Numbered from the stretch's first letter, positions 7,802-16,580 are shown. The stretch: 64,000 nucleotides of DNA from Naasia sp. SYSU D00948 (GCF_017916515.1 NZ_JAFMTA010000001.1:558001-622000), one strand, 5' to 3'. Program-made: numbers and translations. The notes: a model not told the origin generated them from the letters alone.

Positions 7802-9679
7802 ATGGTCCGGCAGCTCAACCCGGCACTCGACCCGCGGCTCCGCCGACTGGTCTTGGCGCAGGAGGACACAGCGCGCCTCGAGAACGTGACGGCGCAAGAG
7901 ATCCCCGTCCGCGACGGCGCCGTCGCTGCCGAGCGCCCGCCGAGCACGCGGGTGCTCGTGAGGGCGAGCGGTCAGGCGCCGGCGGAGGGCGCGCCGGGCA
8001 GTTCGTGGACGAGGATCGCCGAGGGCATCTACGCGGTGGATGTGCCGATCTCCGAGCTCCAGACGCTGGCCGACGACCCGCAGGTGCAGTTCGTCGAGGC
8101 CGCCCGGCTCATGGCACCCGAGCTGATCACGTCCGTCCCCGCGACCCGCGCCGAGATGCTGCATGTCGCGGCCCCACCGCGCCCCGCCTTGACAGGTAGG
8201 GGCATCATCGTCGGGATCATCGACTTCGGCCTCGACTTCACCCTCGACGACTTCATCAACCCCGACGGCACCACGCGCGTCGCGTTCCTCTGGGACCAGT
8301 CGCTCACTCCCCAGGCCGGCGAAGCGCCGCCGGCCGGCTTCTTCCGCGGCGTGGAGTACGACGCGGCCGCGATCGACATGGCGCTGTCGGATCCGGATCC
8401 CTTCTCGGTCGTCCGGCACCGGCCAGATCCCGCCAGTCACGGAACCCACGTCGCGGGCACGGCGGCGGGCAGCGGACGATCCGGCGACGCCGCCTTCCCG
8501 GCCGGCGATTACGTCGGCGTCGCTCCCGAGGCGACCATCGTCTTCGTGCAGCCCGACACGAGCGGAGACCCGGGATCCTTCACGGACTCCGTCGCCGTCG
8601 CCGAGGCGATCAGCTACATCTACTCGAAGGCCGCCGACCTGGGACTGCCGTGCGTGATCAACATGAGCCTGGGTCAGAACGGCGGGAGCCACGACGGGGA
8701 GAGCGTCGTGGAGCAGGCCGTCGACCGGCTGCTGGAGGTCCCCGGTCGCGCCTTCGTGCACGCCGCCGGGAACGAGCACGTGTGGCGCGGGCACGCATCC
8801 GGCCTGCTCGCCACGGGTGACATCCGCACCCTGCAATGGCGAACCGGAGGCGGGATCACACTGCCTGGCGGAACGCAGCCGCCGGGGCCGGACCGCACCC
8901 GGAACGACCTCGAGATCTGGTACTCCCCACGCGACGAGCTGCACGTCCGGCTGACCGATCCTGCCGGGGAATCGACCGCCGTCGTGGCGCCCGGCCAGAC
9001 CGAGGTGCACGACTTCCCGGGCGGGAACAGCGCCTTCATCGACTCGGAACGGTTCTCGCCCCTGAACGGCGACGCACGGATCTTCATCGCCGTCGACCGT
9101 GGAACCGCGCTACGGGTCGCCGCCGGCGTCTGGCAGGTCGAGATCACCGCAGTGCGCGCGAGGTCCGGGCGGTTCGACGCCTGGATCGAGCGCGACGCCC
9201 GGGATCGTGCCAACAACTTCGCCGACCAGTCGTTCTTCGTCGGAACCGACTTCGACCCGGTCATGACCCTCGGCACCCCCGCGACGACTCGCCAAGGGAT
9301 CGCCGTGGCGAACTTCAGCCATGTGACCGTCGCGCCGAGCGCCTCGAGCAGCCGAGGACGGACCCGTGACGGACGGGACAAGCCCGAGGTCGCGGCTCCG
9401 GGAACGAACATCCTGTCCTCGTGCGCGCTGGGCGGCCGGGCCGACGGAGCAGGCGGCGTGCATCCGATGCGCACGACCATGAGCGGCACGAGCATGGCGG
9501 CTCCCCACGTGGCCGGGATCATCGCGCTGCTGCTGGAGATGGACCCGACGCTGTCCGCCGCCCAGCTCCGCAAGGCCGTGCTCGCATCGGCCGATCCGCC
9601 GGTGGGAGTGCTGCCGTTCGATCCCGCCTGGGGCTACGGCCGCGTCGACGCGGTCGAGGCGGCGCGCTTGTTGAGTTGA
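7802..9679 (+). CDS. Signal-less S8 (subtilisin-like) serine protease
   Basis: 625 residues. The catalytic triad is Asp141 (GIIDFGLDF), His213 (SHGTHVAGTAAG) and Ser564 (SGTSMAAPHVAG), with the oxyanion Asn322 in AAGNE. Residues about 50-105 look like an inhibitor I9-type propeptide (IAEGIYAVDVPISELQTLADDPQVQFVEA). A roughly 200-residue insert between Asn322 and the Ser motif has beta-rich, jelly-roll-like sequence. The N-terminus MVRQLNPALDPRL has no hydrophobic segment, so secretion by Sec or Tat is unlikely. A small gene encoding a propeptide-like protein faces it 10 bases after its stop. It could be an intracellular protease or an effector whose activation is controlled. Confidence 0.92.
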   Translation: MVRQLNPALDPRLRRLVLAQEDTARLENVTAQEIPVRDGAVAAERPPSTRVLVRASGQAPAEGAPGSSWTRIAEGIYAVDVPISELQTLADDPQVQFVEAARLMAPELITSVPATRAEMLHVAAPPRPALTGRGIIVGIIDFGLDFTLDDFINPDGTTRVAFLWDQSLTPQAGEAPPAGFFRGVEYDAAAIDMALSDPDPFSVVRHRPDPASHGTHVAGTAAGSGRSGDAAFPAGDYVGVAPEATIVFVQPDTSGDPGSFTDSVAVAEAISYIYSKAADLGLPCVINMSLGQNGGSHDGESVVEQAVDRLLEVPGRAFVHAAGNEHVWRGHASGLLATGDIRTLQWRTGGGITLPGGTQPPGPDRTRNDLEIWYSPRDELHVRLTDPAGESTAVVAPGQTEVHDFPGGNSAFIDSERFSPLNGDARIFIAVDRGTALRVAAGVWQVEITAVRARSGRFDAWIERDARDRANNFADQSFFVGTDFDPVMTLGTPATTRQGIAVANFSHVTVAPSASSSRGRTRDGRDKPEVAAPGTNILSSCALGGRADGAGGVHPMRTTMSGTSMAAPHVAGIIALLLEMDPTLSAAQLRKAVLASADPPVGVLPFDPAWGYGRVDAVEAARLLS

Positions 9680-9689
9680 CGCGGTCGCG

Positions 9690-9968
9690 CTACGACGGGC
9701 GGTAGACGTCCCCGGCGTCGACGTGGACCACCCCGTTCAGCTCGGCCAGGTTGCCGAGCTGAGCGGCGGGCAGGTCGACGGTCAGCAGTCCGGTCTCGCG
9801 GTCCCAGGACCGCACCGTGCCGCCGAGGGCGACCACCCGGCTGGCCAGGTCTTCGGGATCGGCGACGCCGGCGGTCTTCACGAGGCTGCGAACACGCTCG
9901 TCAGCGCCCGCGCGGATCAGCCGGTACTTGGCCTGCGGGCTGAGCCTGCGCGGCAACCGCTGCGCCAT
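9690..9968 (-). CDS. Stand-alone subtilisin-propeptide-like (I9-type) protein, possible protease inhibitor
   Basis: 92 residues. After a basic N-terminal helix region (RRLSPQAKYRLIRAG), residues about 45-92 run GGTVRSWDRETGLLTVDLPAAQLGNLAELNGV and then VHVDAGDVYRPS, the strand-helix-strand ending seen in subtilase propeptides and free I9 inhibitors, and similar to residues 50-105 of the facing protease. The ATG at 9968 has GAGGAGG seven bases upstream. It is convergent with the subtilase and ends 10 bases from it. Role as a cognate inhibitor, chaperone or antitoxin is my inference; the sequence shows only similarity and position. Confidence 0.6.
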   Translation of the reverse strand: MAQRLPRRLSPQAKYRLIRAGADERVRSLVKTAGVADPEDLASRVVALGGTVRSWDRETGLLTVDLPAAQLGNLAELNGVVHVDAGDVYRPS

Positions 9969-9994
9969 GACGACCTCCTCATCCCTCGGCCTCG

Positions 9995-10022
9995 ACTGTA
10001 CGCGCCTGTCCTTGCAGGACAG
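9995..10022 (-). promoter_or_regulatory. Predicted promoter with palindromic operator for the propeptide-like gene
   Basis: On the minus strand TACAGT (10000-9995) fits the TAnnnT -10 box, about 26 bases upstream of the ATG at 9968. Immediately upstream, a perfect 7-bp inverted repeat CTGTCCT-tgc-AGGACAG spans 10006-10022, overlapping the -35 position. No good -35 hexamer is visible, so a regulator binding the palindrome is plausible. Confidence 0.45.
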
Positions 10023-10040
10023 CTGCCAGTAGGGCTCTGC

Positions 10041-10133
10041 TTGGAGGACAAGCGGGCTTCCGGCAGGCGAGCAGCGATGCGCCCCGGCGCCCTGTGCTCG
10101 CTAGCCCGTGCCCCCGCCGCTGCCCGCGGCCGC
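10041..10133. repeat. Imperfect direct repeat S2 (right flank of protease module)
   Basis: Starts with TTGGAGGACAAGCGGG (10041-10056), identical to S1, and stays similar for about 95 bases. The remainder of the gap up to 10418 shows no gene; a TATGGT box at 10386-10391 may serve the STAND gene that follows. Confidence 0.7.
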
Positions 10134-10418
10134 GATCTTGCTGACCTCGGCTTGGACGGTGTCACCGCTTCGAAGCGATGAACGCGAGAGGAGCCGCGGG
10201 ACACCGGGCAACGGCGCTCGGGAGTCGGCATGGCGAACGGGACGCGGACGATCCGTGGGCGCTCCACACTGCCCATGTCGACCGTCGCCATGGCAGATGG
10301 AAACGGAACGCGACGCGCCAGCTCGCGGTCGGGTGGGCGGCACGCGGCGGGACCTCGGGCCCTGCCTGCGGCTCCTGTCGCCTTCTATGGTTCCGCAGAT
10401 GGACCGCGAAGCGCGGGC

Positions 10419-13112
10419 ATGAGCACGCAGGACGACCCGCCGCCTGCTCGGATCCGCACGCCGGATCAGCGGCTCCGCGTGTTCGTCAGCTCGACACTCA
10501 CCGAGCTCGCCGCCGAACGGAAGGCCGCGAGACGAGCGATCGAGCGACTGTCGGCGGCTCCGGTGATGTTCGAGACCGGTGCTCGCCCGCATCCGCCACG
10601 GTCGCTCTACCGCGCGTACCTCGCGCAGAGCGACATCTTCGTGGGCATCTACTGGAACAGGTACGGCTGGGTAGCACCCGGCGAGGCAGTGTCGGGTCTG
10701 GAGGACGAGTACAACCTCGCACCGGCCGAGATGCCCAAGCTCATCTACGTCAAGACGACCGAGGGCACACGCGACCAAGCTCTCACGGAACTTCTCGACC
10801 GGATCCGGGATGACGACACCGCCTCGTACAAGCACTTCGCCGATGCGAAGGAGTTGGCCCGCCTCCTCGTCGCCGACCTTGCCGTGCTCCTTGCGGAGCG
10901 ATTCGATGACAGCCGTCGGCAGCCCGCACTCAAGGCTCGGCCGCAGGCGCCGGAGTCCCAGCCCGCCGCGATCGGCGAGCCATCGACGCTTCCTGAGTCC
11001 CTGAATCCCCTCCTCGGACGGGAGGAGGACATCGAGAGACTCGCGGAACTCGTCACGTCTCCCGGAACGCGGCTCGTGACCCTCACGGGTCCGGGAGGCG
11101 TCGGCAAGACACGCCTCGCCGTAGAGCTGGCTCGGCGAATCGAGTCGGAGTTCAGTGACGGAATCCTCTTCGTGCCCCTCGCGTCCGTGCATGATGCGGC
11201 ACAGGTTCCGAGCGCGATAGCGCGTGCGCTGGGAGTGAACGACGATGGAGGCGCGCCGGTAGAGGCGAAGCTCGTCATCTCCCTGCGTCATCGGCGCATG
11301 CTGCTCGTCCTCGACAATTTCGAGCAGGTCCTGCCGGCCGCGTCCGTCGTGTCGACGCTGCTCGCCGGCGCTTCCGATGTGAAGGCTGTCGTCACGAGTC
11401 GTGTCATGCTTCGGATCTCCGGTGAGCACAACTATCAGGTCGCCCCGCTGCGGCTGCCGGACCGCCTGTCGCCTCGGCATCCGAGGGACCCGCTCGCTTC
11501 CTCGGTGGAACTCTTCATCCAGCGCGCGCAGTCAGTGCAGCCGGACTTCCTGCCCACCCCCGAGACCATGACGGCGGTGGAGGAGATCGTCGCCCGACTC
11601 GAGGGGTTGCCCCTCGCCATCGAACTGGCAGCAGCTCGGGTGCGCCTGCTCACTCCGCCCGAGCTGCTGCGACGGCTCGACAGACAGCTCGCACTCCTTG
11701 TCGGCGGCCAGCGCGACGCCCCTTCCCGACAGCAGACGGTCAGGAACACGATCGAATGGAGCACTCGCCTGCTCGCTCAGAACGAGCAGAACGTGCTCTG
11801 GCGCCTCGGCGCGTTCACCGGATCGTTTTCCCTGGAAGCCGCCGAAGCGGTCGCAGGACCGGACACCGACGTCCTGGGACCCCTCGAGGCTCTGATCGAC
11901 GCGAGCCTCGTGCGACACGAGGACCGCGACGGGCGCACCTACCTGCAACTCCTTGTGAACGTCCGTGAGTACGCCCTCGAGAGGTTGACGGCGCTCGGGG
12001 AATACGACCATGCGCGTCTGCAGCATGCCCAGTACTACCGCCGGTGGGCGGAACGAGTCAGCGGGGAGCTCACCGGGGCTCGTCAGCGCGATCTGTTGAC
12101 GGCGCTCGACGATGAGCGCGAGAACCTCCTCTCGGCCCAGCGGTATCTGCTCGAGAGCGGGGACTGGCGTTCAGCCGCGGACTTCATGTGGAATCTGTTC
12201 GCCTACTGGGCACTCGGCGGCATGATGGCCCAGGCGCGCGGCTGGGCGGAGACGATGCTCTCCGCCGGCGAGCACCTGCCACAGCGAGCGGTCGCGATGG
12301 CGCTCGGACTGCGCAACGCCCGGCTTCTCTGGGAGACCCCGACCCCGGAGATCATCGCGGGTTTGGAGCAGAGCGCGGCGCTGTTCGAGAGTCTCGATCA
12401 CCCCGAGGACACCGATGCCATCTCCAGTTTCGTCAGCGTCGTCTACTCGACTCTCGCTCAGGCGTATTTCCTGTCACCCGAACCCGACTTCACCAAAGCA
12501 GAAGCAGCCATACAGCGCGGATTCGACGCCTACCGGAAGCTGACGAATCGGTGGGGCGAGGTGATCCTCGTCCTGACTGCGGGCGCACTCGAGGCGGTCC
12601 GCGGTGACACCGAGGCGGCCGCGAAGCGATTCGACGAGGGACTCCGTCGCGCTGACGCAGGGCAGGACGGCGTCAGCCGCGGCCTCGCCCTCGATTACCT
12701 GGGCTGGCTCAACCTGGAGAGAGGCTCTCTCCGAGAGGCGGCGACCTATTTCGAGCGGGAGTTGCACAATGCACTGCCGATCCGCTCTCGCCAGGGGATC
12801 TCGATGGTGTTGGAGGGCGCGCTCGCCATCGCTGCTCGGCGTGGCGATGCTGAGCGTGCAGGGATGCTCGCCGGGGCCGCGGAGGCGAGGCGCGAGCAGC
12901 ATGGCCAGGCAGCGCTTACGGAGCGCTCAGGGACCGTGCAACCGATCGACCAGCTGAGAGGTGGGCTCCTCTTGTCGACCTTCGAAGGTGCTCGCCGCCG
13001 GGGCAGAGGCATGCCACTGGAGCAGGTGCTCGGGATCGCTCGCGACGTGCTGGCCGAGACGATCGATAAGGACGTCAGCGATACGGCCCAGCTGGAAGCC
13101 AACCGGGTCTAG
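10419..13112 (+). CDS. DUF4062-NB-ARC-TPR STAND NTPase
   Basis: 897 residues. Residues 18-100 form a DUF4062 domain (RLRVFVSSTLTELAAER, then SDIFVGIYWNRYGW). The NTPase follows with NPLLGREEDIERL, P-loop GPGGVGKT at 224-231, Walker B LLVLDNFEQ (Asp299) and the GLPLAIELAA motif of NB-ARC proteins near 390. About 300 C-terminal residues are helical TPR-like repeats. No DNA-binding helix-turn-helix is present, which separates it from AfsR/LuxR-type regulators that share the ATPase. STAND proteins sense a ligand through the repeats and act through the effector domain; several are anti-phage. The ATG at 10419 directly precedes the conserved part. It stands alone between the protease module and a ychF remnant. 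Confidence 0.88.
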   Translation: MSTQDDPPPARIRTPDQRLRVFVSSTLTELAAERKAARRAIERLSAAPVMFETGARPHPPRSLYRAYLAQSDIFVGIYWNRYGWVAPGEAVSGLEDEYNLAPAEMPKLIYVKTTEGTRDQALTELLDRIRDDDTASYKHFADAKELARLLVADLAVLLAERFDDSRRQPALKARPQAPESQPAAIGEPSTLPESLNPLLGREEDIERLAELVTSPGTRLVTLTGPGGVGKTRLAVELARRIESEFSDGILFVPLASVHDAAQVPSAIARALGVNDDGGAPVEAKLVISLRHRRMLLVLDNFEQVLPAASVVSTLLAGASDVKAVVTSRVMLRISGEHNYQVAPLRLPDRLSPRHPRDPLASSVELFIQRAQSVQPDFLPTPETMTAVEEIVARLEGLPLAIELAAARVRLLTPPELLRRLDRQLALLVGGQRDAPSRQQTVRNTIEWSTRLLAQNEQNVLWRLGAFTGSFSLEAAEAVAGPDTDVLGPLEALIDASLVRHEDRDGRTYLQLLVNVREYALERLTALGEYDHARLQHAQYYRRWAERVSGELTGARQRDLLTALDDERENLLSAQRYLLESGDWRSAADFMWNLFAYWALGGMMAQARGWAETMLSAGEHLPQRAVAMALGLRNARLLWETPTPEIIAGLEQSAALFESLDHPEDTDAISSFVSVVYSTLAQAYFLSPEPDFTKAEAAIQRGFDAYRKLTNRWGEVILVLTAGALEAVRGDTEAAAKRFDEGLRRADAGQDGVSRGLALDYLGWLNLERGSLREAATYFERELHNALPIRSRQGISMVLEGALAIAARRGDAERAGMLAGAAEARREQHGQAALTERSGTVQPIDQLRGGLLLSTFEGARRRGRGMPLEQVLGIARDVLAETIDKDVSDTAQLEANRV

Positions 13113-13214
13113 GCGGCAGCCACAGTCGCTCCCGCGCTCGGGGCAGTTGTACAGGCTCAGGAGAAGGAGCGCAGGCTCCGGTAGGTCGCTGCCTCTTGGG
13201 AAGCGCCGCTTCGA

Positions 13215-13705
13215 TCACACGTTGAAACGGAACGCCACGACGTCGCCGTCCTGCATGACGTAGTCCTTGCCCTCGATGCGGGCCTTGCCCTTGGCGCGCG
13301 CCTCGGCGACCGAGCCCGCCTCGACGAGGTCGTCGAAGGAGATCACCTCGGCCTTGATGAAGCCCTTCTGGAAGTCGGTGTGCATCACGCCGGCCGCTTG
13401 CGGGGCGGTCCAGCCCTCGCCGATCGTCCAGGCACGCGCCTCCTTCGGCCCCGCCGTGAGATAGGTCTGGAGGCCCAGGGCGCCTAAGCCCACGCGGGCG
13501 AGCTGGTCGAGACCGCTCTCCTCCTGGCCCGGGCTCGCGAGCAGCTCCGCAGCATCCGCCGGCTCGAGGTCGACGAGCTCGGACTCGAGCTTCCCGTCGA
13601 GGAACACGGCCTCGGCCGGGGCGGCGAGCTCGGCGAGCTGCTGCCGCTTCCCGGGTCGGTGAGGACCCCACTCATTCACCTCGAAGAGGATGCCGAAGGA
13701 CCAGC
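13215..13705 (-). pseudogene. 5'-truncated ychF copy (C-terminal region only)
   Basis: About 450 bases nearly identical by eye to the last part of ychF at 19048-19490, ending DVVAFRFNV plus stop. The frame is open from about 13655 down; around 13655 one base is missing relative to the intact gene (GACCCGGGAAGCGG against GATCCCGAGAAGCGG), shifting frame, and beyond it weaker similarity (ILFEVNE against YVFNVDE) fades near 13705. The GTPase domain is absent, so only the TGS region is encoded. It carries the normal YchF C-terminal FNV, unlike the intact gene. Confidence 0.9.
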
Positions 13706-14157
13706 CCCGCCTGCCGCTGCAGGTGGCTCCCCCCACTGGAGCGACAGCTCGCGAGACCCCAACTTGCGGTCACCCCGAGGCGGAGGAGAGCCCGGTGGGC
13801 AAGATGGCATGTACAGCTCGGTGTCGGGTTCGTCGTAGGTGCCGAGCCGCACCAGCTGCAGAAGGTGGGCCTGCCCCGGGGAGACAGGGCCGGAGCTCTC
13901 CTCGCATGCAACCGGATGGATCCAAGGCGAGGAGCCAGACCGGCCGGGCCCCGACGCCCGGCGAGATCTGCGCAAGCGGGGCGTACCGGGATGCGCTGTC
14001 TTCGAAGCGGTTCGCCGCCACGACGTTGCCCTCAGAGGCCGTCTTCCCCGCTCGCCCTAGACTCCTCGCAGTCGCCCGAGGGCGAGGCGGTCGATCGGAG
14101 CCGCCAGGACCGAGCACGATTGCCGCTCGGTCCAGAGACTGACCGAAAGGCCGCAAC
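13706..14157. other. 452 bases without a clear gene; possible coding remnant on the minus strand
   Basis: One minus-strand frame (13975-13676) contains LLQLVRLGTYDEPDTELYMP, which reads like real protein, but the flanks do not and no start or ribosome binding site fits. I take it as a decayed fragment of unknown origin. The right end includes the GAAAGG ribosome binding site of the NYN gene at about 14142-14147. Confidence 0.4.
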
Positions 14158-14718
14158 GTGGTTCGATCCGCCCGCCGCACGTTCGTCCTCGTCGACGGAG
14201 AGAACATCGACGCGACCCTCGGCTCCACAGTGCTCGGGCGCAAGCCCGAGCCTGGGGAACGTCCGCGGTGGGAGCGGGTGACGGACTTCGCCCGCCGGCT
14301 CTGGGGGCAGGAGGTGAGCGGCCTCTTCTTCCTGAACGCCTCGAACGGCTACCTGCCCGGGCCCTTCGTCAGTGCGCTCATGAACATCGGTTTCCGCCCC
14401 GTGCCGCTTGCCGGTGCCGCGTCCGAGAAGGTGGTGGACATCGGCATCCAGCGCACGCTCGACGCGCTCACGGGTCGGGAAGCGGACGTGCTGCTGTGCA
14501 GCCACGACGCCGACTTCGTCGAGCAGGTAGAGCGACTGCTCGACGCAGACCAGCGGGTGGGTTTGATCGGCTTCCCCGAGCTGGTCAGCGCAGCGTACGG
14601 CGGCCTGAACGTGCCCATCTACGACCTTGAGAGCGATGTGAAGGCGTTCACATCGCCCCTGCCCCGGGTCCGCATCATCCCACTGTCGGAGTTCGATCCG
14701 GAGGTATTCCTCCGCTGA
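14158..14718 (+). CDS. NYN-domain (LabA/DUF88-like) putative ribonuclease
   Basis: 186 residues forming one PIN-like NYN domain. The acidic metal-binding positions are Asp in FVLVDGENID (residues 9-18), Asp in VVDIGIQRTLDAL and the pair in CSHDADF. This pattern predicts a Mg2+-dependent single-strand RNase, as in other NYN proteins; targets are unknown. It starts at GTG 14158 behind GAAAGG. It is a lone gene in the region between two ychF 3'-end copies and is probably cargo. Confidence 0.87.
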   Translation: MVRSARRTFVLVDGENIDATLGSTVLGRKPEPGERPRWERVTDFARRLWGQEVSGLFFLNASNGYLPGPFVSALMNIGFRPVPLAGAASEKVVDIGIQRTLDALTGREADVLLCSHDADFVEQVERLLDADQRVGLIGFPELVSAAYGGLNVPIYDLESDVKAFTSPLPRVRIIPLSEFDPEVFLR

Positions 14719-15124
14719 GCATCGGGGAGCTCCGATGGAGACAGACCCGGCCCGACAGCGCCCCTCGGGATGCCGTTGAGGGCCTAGCGGCGGGGCAGCC
14801 GCCGCGCGGGACTTCAGTGACGAGTGAGCGAGCTCGTGTCGTATCAACACCCCTCGCACGCTCGTGACCCATTGAGTGCTGGGCTGCGTCTGCTCGCGGC
14901 AGGCAATACTTGGGCGACCGGCCGCGCATCAATTACTCGGCGACCTCAAGGCTCCGCTATGCGCTTCTCGCGATCACCTTCTGCGTCGTCTGAATGTGAG
15001 CGCTGGGACGAAGCAACCGCAGTCGCCACGAGGGCGTGTAGGTGGCCGGCGCGCTTGCCTAGATCCTCGATGAGCAGCAATAACGATCGTTAGTCCGACG
15101 CGGCGGCGGGAGCACTCCAGTCGG
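14719..15124. other. 406 bases with no recognisable gene
   Basis: Base composition is lower in GC than the surrounding genes, particularly 14860-15100, consistent with foreign or decaying DNA. I see no RNA, repeat or convincing coding frame. Confidence 0.4.
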
Positions 15125-16045
15125 TCAAGCGGGAGGAAAGTGCTCCTCGAGCTGAGCGGCGAGCTGCTCTAGCTGCGCGACTCCAAGGGGGCCGGGTCGG
15201 CGGAGAAGTTTGAGCAGACCGCGGCGTCCGCGGATCGCAATGCCGGCGATTTCTTGGTCGATCAAGGGCAGCTCCGTGCCGACGAAACAAAGAGCGCCTC
15301 GCACATTCACGTCAAATCCCGAACCGCGCAATCCAGCGGCGACGGCGTCGACCTGGCGTCTGACGCCGTCAATGAGGCCGGTTCGGTCGCGGCCGTTGAT
15401 GAAGAGTCGCTCGACGCGAGGGCTGAACAGACCCCCGGAGCGCCTGACCTCGAGCTTTCCGCGGTGTGTCTTTGCGTCGATGACCCAGACGCCGGTGGGG
15501 GTTATGACGAGATGGTCGATGTTCGCCCGAGAGAGTCGCCCGTTGGGTCGGCGCACCCGTCGGTCGTTCAGCACGACCGCTTCATCGAGCCAGTCGAGAC
15601 GTTCCCCGACCGCGCGCTCACCCTCCGCGCCCTGGGCCCACACCTTCGTCTGGGCGGGATCGCCCACGAGGGCGAGCAACAGCCCTCCGATCTTGGGGTG
15701 CCGAGCGCGAACCCGCTGCTCACGGGCAGCGCGACGACGCTCGTACTCCCTCTGCGCCGAGGCGCCTGCGATGCCGTCTTTCGCCAGCGCTCTATCGCCG
15801 GCGGGATCGGTCCGCGGGCCCTGTTCCGGCTCGGCGCCAATGGTCGAGGCCCCCGGCGGCTCGGGGGCACAGGCCATGCAACGGACGGTCCGGGCCTCGG
15901 CATCCCACCGTGCTCGTGTGCCAACCTGCAGGGACAGCCCACAGGCCGCGCAGACGTCTGCTCGGCGCAATGCCAGTGTTCGCGAGCCCACTAGCCCACC
16001 ATGCCACTCGCGGAAGCGAGAGGAGACGCCCAGTTCGGGGAGCAT
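15125..16045 (-). CDS. NERD-domain nuclease-like protein with N-terminal zinc ribbon
   Basis: About 306 residues. An N-terminal ribbon with CAAC and CMAC pairs (about residues 32-58) precedes a charged linker and a NERD domain, recognised by GAEGERAVGERLD, then RANIDHLVITPTGVWVIDAKTHRGKLEVR; Glu, Asp and the D-A-K triplet form the PD-(D/E)XK-like site. NERD proteins are predicted DNA-processing nucleases. The ATG at 16045 is chosen; a TTG at 16078 in the same frame would add 11 residues, and neither has a clear ribosome binding site. It lies between two ychF 3' ends. Confidence 0.8.
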   Translation of the reverse strand: MLPELGVSSRFREWHGGLVGSRTLALRRADVCAACGLSLQVGTRARWDAEARTVRCMACAPEPPGASTIGAEPEQGPRTDPAGDRALAKDGIAGASAQREYERRRAAREQRVRARHPKIGGLLLALVGDPAQTKVWAQGAEGERAVGERLDWLDEAVVLNDRRVRRPNGRLSRANIDHLVITPTGVWVIDAKTHRGKLEVRRSGGLFSPRVERLFINGRDRTGLIDGVRRQVDAVAAGLRGSGFDVNVRGALCFVGTELPLIDQEIAGIAIRGRRGLLKLLRRPGPLGVAQLEQLAAQLEEHFPPA

Positions 16046-16162
16046 CGCAACGAGCAATGCTGACCCTTGTTCTGGCAACAGCCGCTCGGCTGCTCGCTAT
16101 ACAAGCAGTTTCTTGCGTCCTCAGGGCTTCGCGTCCACCGCAATGGGCGTTGGATACCGGAT

Positions 16163-16441
16163 TCAGAGCCGGTAGAAGTTTGGAGAAGGCGAATGAGGGT
16201 TGAGCCGAAGCACTTGTGCGTCAGTTCTCATGCGGTCCGCACGCCCTTGCAAGGGTAAGGGGCGCCCTTCCGAGACAATGGCCACAGGAGCGTCTAGGGC
16301 ATAGTCAAAAACGAAGGGAGTGGCAGGAATCGAGGTTCCGGCGCCATAGCGGGCCTCGGCCTCCGGCCAACGTGCGTCAATACTCGACCCTAAGCGCGTC
16401 GCGGAATGGGTCGACTTGCTGCGCCTATCCGGGTTCACCAT
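16163..16441 (-). pseudogene. Fragment resembling the C-terminal part of a RecB/AddB-like PD-(D/E)XK nuclease
   Basis: A 92-codon frame contains IDARWPEAEARYG followed by APVAIVSEGRPLPLQGRADRM, similar to the strand pattern that precedes the catalytic DYK in PDDEXK_1 domains of helicase-nucleases. The catalytic motif itself is missing and the sequence ends NPHSPSPNFYRL, so this looks like a broken relic. Local GC is low. The identification is tentative. Confidence 0.3.
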
Positions 16442-16533
16442 AGGGGGTCGCTGAGGTTGAGGGCGCGCTTCGGGCCTGTTGAGCCGAGGCGGGCGGTCTC
16501 GCGCTCGGTGGGAGTCGCGTGCGGGGCGCCGAC

Positions 16534-16580
16534 TCAGACGTTGAAGCGGAACTCCACGACGTCGCCGTCCTGCATGACGT
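16534..16580 (-). repeat. ychF 3'-end copy with usual C-terminal codons (attR-like site)
   Basis: Bases 16546-16580 are identical over 35 positions to 19057-19091 in the intact ychF. On the minus strand they are followed by codons for FNV and a TGA at 16536-16534, the usual YchF ending. Upstream of the core on that strand (16581-16600) the sequence only loosely matches ychF. A site-specific recombination product at the target gene's end would look like this. Confidence 0.8.

Noticed and set aside
7329-7947. Several overlapping open frames between the small membrane gene and the subtilase
   Set aside because: Starts lack ribosome binding sites, and the products are low-complexity arginine/serine-rich.
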